Positions 60,811 to 64,000 of a DNA stretch of 64,000 nt are shown in pieces (position 1 is the stretch's first letter; each line of letters starts with the position of its first letter). The notes below the pieces were generated by a model. That model was not told where the DNA came from. It did no database searches and worked only from the letters and a program-made list of their open reading frames with translations. Location of the stretch: the NCBI GenBank assembly GCA_013697635.1, contig JACCWM010000070.1:27973-91972 (forward strand), in the 5' to 3' direction. Made by a program: the position numbers and the translations under genes. Source of the DNA: Lujinxingiaceae bacterium. GTDB lineage: Bacteria; Myxococcota_A; Bradymonadia; Bradymonadales; Bradymonadaceae.

Positions 60811-63536
60811 TTCTGACCCGACGCCAGCTCTTCGACAGCTTGTTTTGGATCGTCTTGGCCGCGGCCTGGATGGCGCTGGGATTCTTGTACTTCCAGCGCA
60901 TCATCGAGCCCGGCGTCGAGACGATCGCCTTTGAGTATGGCGAGCGCAGCGTCGAGATCCTCGCGCCACGCTTCTTCGGCCTCGCGCTCGTGCTGCCGCT
61001 TTTGTGGGTGATTGCGCGCTTTACGCTCTCGGATTTGCCCCGCTACCAGCGCTGGATCAACATCGTCTTTCGCGCCGCGATCATCGTGGCGATCGTCGGC
61101 GCCCTGGTCCAGGTCGTCTTTACGAGCTTTGAGAGCCGCGTCTCGACGATCTTTCTCGTCGACACCTCGGCCTCAGTGCCCGACGAGGTGCTCGAGCAAG
61201 CCACGGCCTACATCAACGAGGCGATCGAGGCCAAAGGCGAGCGCGATGAAGTACGCGTCGTCGCCTTTGCTCGCCGGCCCTACGTGCTCGAGCTCGGCGA
61301 CGAGGGCAAGCTCGACACGATCGCGCGCCCGGCTGTCGAGGACGACACGCTCTACACCGACATCGCCGCGGGCATGCGCATGGTCTACGGGCTCTTCCCT
61401 CAAGACCACCTCAAGCGCGTCGTCGTCGTCTCCGATGGCAACGAAACCCGCGGCGACTTTTTGGCCGAGGCTTACCGCGCCAGCGCCTTTGGTATCCGCA
61501 TCTACAACAAAGAGATCGAGTTCGAGGCCAAGCCCGAGGTCCTCATCCAGGACCTCGACGTACCGGAGTCGATCGAGCTCGGCGCGCCCTTCAACCTGGT
61601 CGCGCGCGTCTTCTCCACCCACAAGGAGCGCGCCACGATCACCTTGTGGCAAAACGAGTTCAAGGATGGCACCCAGACGGTCGATCTCGAGCCCGGCCTC
61701 AACGAGGTGAGCTTCAAAACCCAGGTCTACGAGCCGGGGTTTCGTGAGTTTCGACTCGAGATGAAGGTCGAAGGCCAGGACACCTTCGAGGCGAACAATC
61801 GCTTCGTGCACAGCATGAACGTGCGCGGAAAGCCACGCATCCTCTACATCGAGGGCGAGCAGCGCGCCCGCGTCTACCTCGAGCGCGCGCTCAAGGGCGA
61901 GAACTTCGAGGTCGAGACCCGCGGGCCCACCGGCATGCCCCGCACCGCAAAAGAGCTCGAGGCCTTCGATCTCGTGCTGCTCTCGGATGCGCCGGCCTCC
62001 AGCATGAGCCACGACCAGATGCAGCTCTTCGAGCGCTACGTGCGCGAGGGCGGCGGCGGCTTCATCATGGCCGGCGGCGAGGCCTCCTTTGGAAGCGGCG
62101 GCTACGAGGGCACCGAGATCGAAAAGATTCTGCCCGTGCGCTTCGAGCCCGAGAAGAAGCGCGACACGCCGTCTCTGGCCCTGCTGCTCGTGATCGACCG
62201 CTCCGGCTCGATGGTCGGCGAGCGCATGGAGCTTGCCAAGGACGCCGCCAAGGCCGCCGTCGAGGCGCTCAAGCCCCAAGACCAGGTCGGCATCATCGTC
62301 TTTGATCACGCCGTCGACACGATCGCTCGCCTGCAGCCGGCCTCGAACCGCTCGCGCATCCTGACCCAGATCAGCCGCGTCGACGTGCGCGGCGGCACCG
62401 ACATCGCGATCGCCCTGGCCGAGGCCTACGAGCAGTTGGCCTTCGCCTCGGCCAAGATCAAGCACGTCATCTTGCTCTCCGACGGTGAATCGCCGCCCAA
62501 GAACATGTTCACCGAGATCTTGCCCGCGATGCGCATCGAGAACATCACCGTCTCGACGGTGGCCGTGGGTGATGGCTCCGACACCAGCATGCTTCGGCGC
62601 ATCGCCGAGCGCGGCAACGGGCGTTATTACTTCACCAACAACCCCTACCACGTGCCCCAGATCTTTGTTCAGGAGACCAACACGGTCGCTCGCTCCTCGA
62701 TGGTCGAGGAGCCCTTTCGCCCCAAGGTGGTCGGCCGCGCTCAGGTGCTCGACGGCATCCCCTGGGCTCAAGCGCCCTTTTTGCTCGGCTACGTCTCCAC
62801 CAAGGCCAAGCCCCAGGCCGACGTGCTGCTCGTCTCCGATCACGGCGAGCCGATCTTGGCCCGCTGGCGCCACGGATTGGGAAAGACCGTGGCCTTTACC
62901 TCAGACTTGAAGAACCGCTGGGCCGTCGAGTGGGTACGCTGGCCCGGCTACGCCAAGTTCTGGAGCCAGCTGATCCGCGACACCATGCGCACCGACGACC
63001 GCAACAACCTGCCGATGCGCATCGCGATCGTCCAGGACCACGCCCACATCACCGTCGACGCGATTGGCGAGGACGACGGCTTCATCAACCATCTGCAAAG
63101 CAAGGTCCAGATGACCTCGCCCAGCGGCAAAACCGATTCGATCGAGCTGCAACAAACCGCCGCCGGCCGCTACGAGGCCCGCGTCCCCCTCCAAGAGTTC
63201 GGGTCCTACTCCTTCAAGGCCGGCCACGACAAAGACGGCGACACCATCGCCGTCAGCCAGGGCAGCGTCGCCTACCCCTACCCCCAAGAATTCATGTTCG
63301 TCGAACCCAACTACGCCCTGCTTCGCCGCGCCGCCGAGATCGGCTCGGGCACGACCAACCCGGCCGTCCAAACGCTCTTTGAGCCCACCGGCGAGCAGGT
63401 CAAATACCGCCGCCACATCTGGCCCTACTTCGTGGTGATCGCGCTCATGCTGCTGATCTTCGACCTGGCCCTTCGCCGCATCCGCTTGAGCGGCAAGACC
63501 GAAATCCGCTGGGAGTCGATCCTCGGCGGCCGCTGA
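60807..63536 (+). CDS. Membrane protein with two vWA domains and a GATase-like domain
   Basis: 909 residues from ATG 60807, which overlaps the previous stop (ATGA). N-terminal helices (about 10-30, 55-75 and 85-105) precede a first vWA-like domain with DTSASVPDE. A class-I-glutamine-amidotransferase-like region then starts near PRILYIEGEQRARVY. A second vWA domain follows (about 460-640) with MIDAS DRSGSMVGE and GGTDI. A C-terminal helix (about 873-890) closes it. It belongs to the BatB/N-like membrane protein group near MoxR. Function is inferred from the context only. Confidence 0.8.
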   Translation: MILTRRQLFDSLFWIVLAAAWMALGFLYFQRIIEPGVETIAFEYGERSVEILAPRFFGLALVLPLLWVIARFTLSDLPRYQRWINIVFRAAIIVAIVGALVQVVFTSFESRVSTIFLVDTSASVPDEVLEQATAYINEAIEAKGERDEVRVVAFARRPYVLELGDEGKLDTIARPAVEDDTLYTDIAAGMRMVYGLFPQDHLKRVVVVSDGNETRGDFLAEAYRASAFGIRIYNKEIEFEAKPEVLIQDLDVPESIELGAPFNLVARVFSTHKERATITLWQNEFKDGTQTVDLEPGLNEVSFKTQVYEPGFREFRLEMKVEGQDTFEANNRFVHSMNVRGKPRILYIEGEQRARVYLERALKGENFEVETRGPTGMPRTAKELEAFDLVLLSDAPASSMSHDQMQLFERYVREGGGGFIMAGGEASFGSGGYEGTEIEKILPVRFEPEKKRDTPSLALLLVIDRSGSMVGERMELAKDAAKAAVEALKPQDQVGIIVFDHAVDTIARLQPASNRSRILTQISRVDVRGGTDIAIALAEAYEQLAFASAKIKHVILLSDGESPPKNMFTEILPAMRIENITVSTVAVGDGSDTSMLRRIAERGNGRYYFTNNPYHVPQIFVQETNTVARSSMVEEPFRPKVVGRAQVLDGIPWAQAPFLLGYVSTKAKPQADVLLVSDHGEPILARWRHGLGKTVAFTSDLKNRWAVEWVRWPGYAKFWSQLIRDTMRTDDRNNLPMRIAIVQDHAHITVDAIGEDDGFINHLQSKVQMTSPSGKTDSIELQQTAAGRYEARVPLQEFGSYSFKAGHDKDGDTIAVSQGSVAYPYPQEFMFVEPNYALLRRAAEIGSGTTNPAVQTLFEPTGEQVKYRRHIWPYFVVIALMLLIFDLALRRIRLSGKTEIRWESILGGR

Positions 63537-64000
63537 CGCTGATCTCCGTCGCGCGGGCCAAACCCACGTGCCGCCTGGGGGAACAAGCCCCCAGGCTCGT
63601 CGAGCAGGTACAGCGCCCCCATGGCAGGCAAGCCTGCCGGGCGCAATATGGAACGCAAAGGCATTGTTCGAACCGACATGCACCGGCGCGCCTTGGCGCG
63701 AAGTCCGGTGCTGTTTCCGCTCGACGAGCCTAGGGCCTTGTTGTCCCAGGCGGGCGCAATCTGGAACGCAAAGGCATTGCCCGAACCGACATGCACCGGC
63801 GCGCCTTGGCGCGAAGTCCGGTGCTGTTTCCGCTCGACGAGCTTGGGGCCTTGTTGCCCCAGGCGGCGCGCAATCTGGAACGCAACGGCGCGGCCCGAAC
63901 CGACATGCACCGGCGCGCCTTGGCGCGAAGTCCGGTGCTGTTTCCGCTCGACGAGCCTGGGGCCTTGTTGCCCCAGGCGGCGCGCAATCTGAACCTCGAC
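63537..64000. repeat. Hairpin-rich tandem repeat array, 113-114 bp units, at the window end
   Basis: Three direct copies start at 63641, 63754 and 63868, and a fourth begins at 63982 and is cut by the window end. Each unit has hairpin A (CACCGG-CGCGCC-TT-GGCGCG-AAGT-CCGGTG: 63681-63710, 63794-63823, 63908-63937) and hairpin B (CCTGGGGC-CTTGTT-GCCCCAGG: 63729-63750, 63842-63863, 63956-63977). An inverted partial copy of the hairpin B end is at 63574-63611. Between them lies another hairpin, GGCAGGC-AA-GCCTGCC, just before copy 1. Both strands have open frames, but the first unit is 113 long and breaks any shared protein frame, so I read it as non-coding. Confidence 0.85.

Noticed and set aside
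61173..62873. Minus-strand frame opposite the double-vWA gene
   Set aside because: High GC shadow; the plus-strand protein has two vWA MIDAS motifs.
63621..63992. Repeat protein on either strand at the window end
   Set aside because: Unit length changes from 113 to 114, which breaks the frame between copies 1 and 2, and the encoded peptides show no hydrophobic core or motif.
63641..64000. CRISPR array
   Set aside because: Units are 113-114 bases with no short repeat plus variable spacer pattern, and no cas gene is near.

Overview
The window is a gene-dense, GC-rich bacterial chromosome segment with no phage, transposase, CRISPR, rRNA or tRNA that I can recognise. Gene content points to a Gram-negative of the Myxococcota / former Deltaproteobacteria group: an AgmX/PglI-type C-terminal domain protein, many Cys-anchored lipoproteins of unknown function, a MYXO-CTERM-like segment, LolA, a cdaA-cdaR-glmM cluster, and an alternative complex III (ActA-F) fused in order to a caa3 oxidase locus. 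A Bradymonadales-like or other non-classical myxobacterial relative is my best guess, but no rRNA is present to settle it.

Layout. 0-5 kb: glutaredoxin, a TonB-like AgmX-type protein on the other strand, a degenerate trypsin-fold secreted protein and tilS. 4.9-14 kb: ftsH (with a strong terminator), folP, then cdaA-cdaR-glmM (c-di-AMP synthesis and cell wall precursor), pdxJ and the bifunctional NAD(P)HX repair enzyme. 14-29 kb: an accessory stretch of lipoproteins and envelope proteins (a lipoprotein/beta-barrel fusion, an isolated MshEN-domain protein, a PqaA-like lipoprotein without a visible catalytic Ser, two Cys-cluster proteins, LolA, a CNNM/CorC-type protein, an MFS exporter, an EstB-type serine hydrolase, two orphan lipoproteins). 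29.3-47.2 kb: the respiratory block actA-B-C-D-E-F, a triheme cytochrome c, coxII (with two extra cytochrome c domains), coxI (A2 type with YSHP motif), coxIII, coxIV, terminator, a Cys-repeat protein, ctaB, cox11/ctaG, a small membrane protein and surf1. Quinol electrons would pass through alternative complex III and cytochrome c domains to the caa3 oxidase, and the last genes make heme O and insert copper and heme. No bc1 complex and no ctaA are seen here.

47-51 kb: an orphan secreted protein and a minus-strand cluster (small coiled-coil protein, FMN-binding-like protein, surE, apt). 51.5-63.5 kb: an AsmA-like protein fused to a GT51 peptidoglycan glycosyltransferase, followed by a Bat/MoxR-type operon (coiled-coil membrane protein, MoxR ATPase, DUF58, two vWA membrane proteins) whose members overlap by 4 bases at several junctions. 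63.57-64 kb: a hairpin-rich tandem repeat of 113-114 bases with one inverted partial copy, running off the window end.

Most genes are core or conserved. The items I would look at first are the nine-residue Cys repeat protein in the oxidase assembly region, the terminal repeat array, the AsmA-GT51 fusion, the lipoprotein/CTERM/beta-barrel fusion, and the palindrome in front of the CNNM gene.
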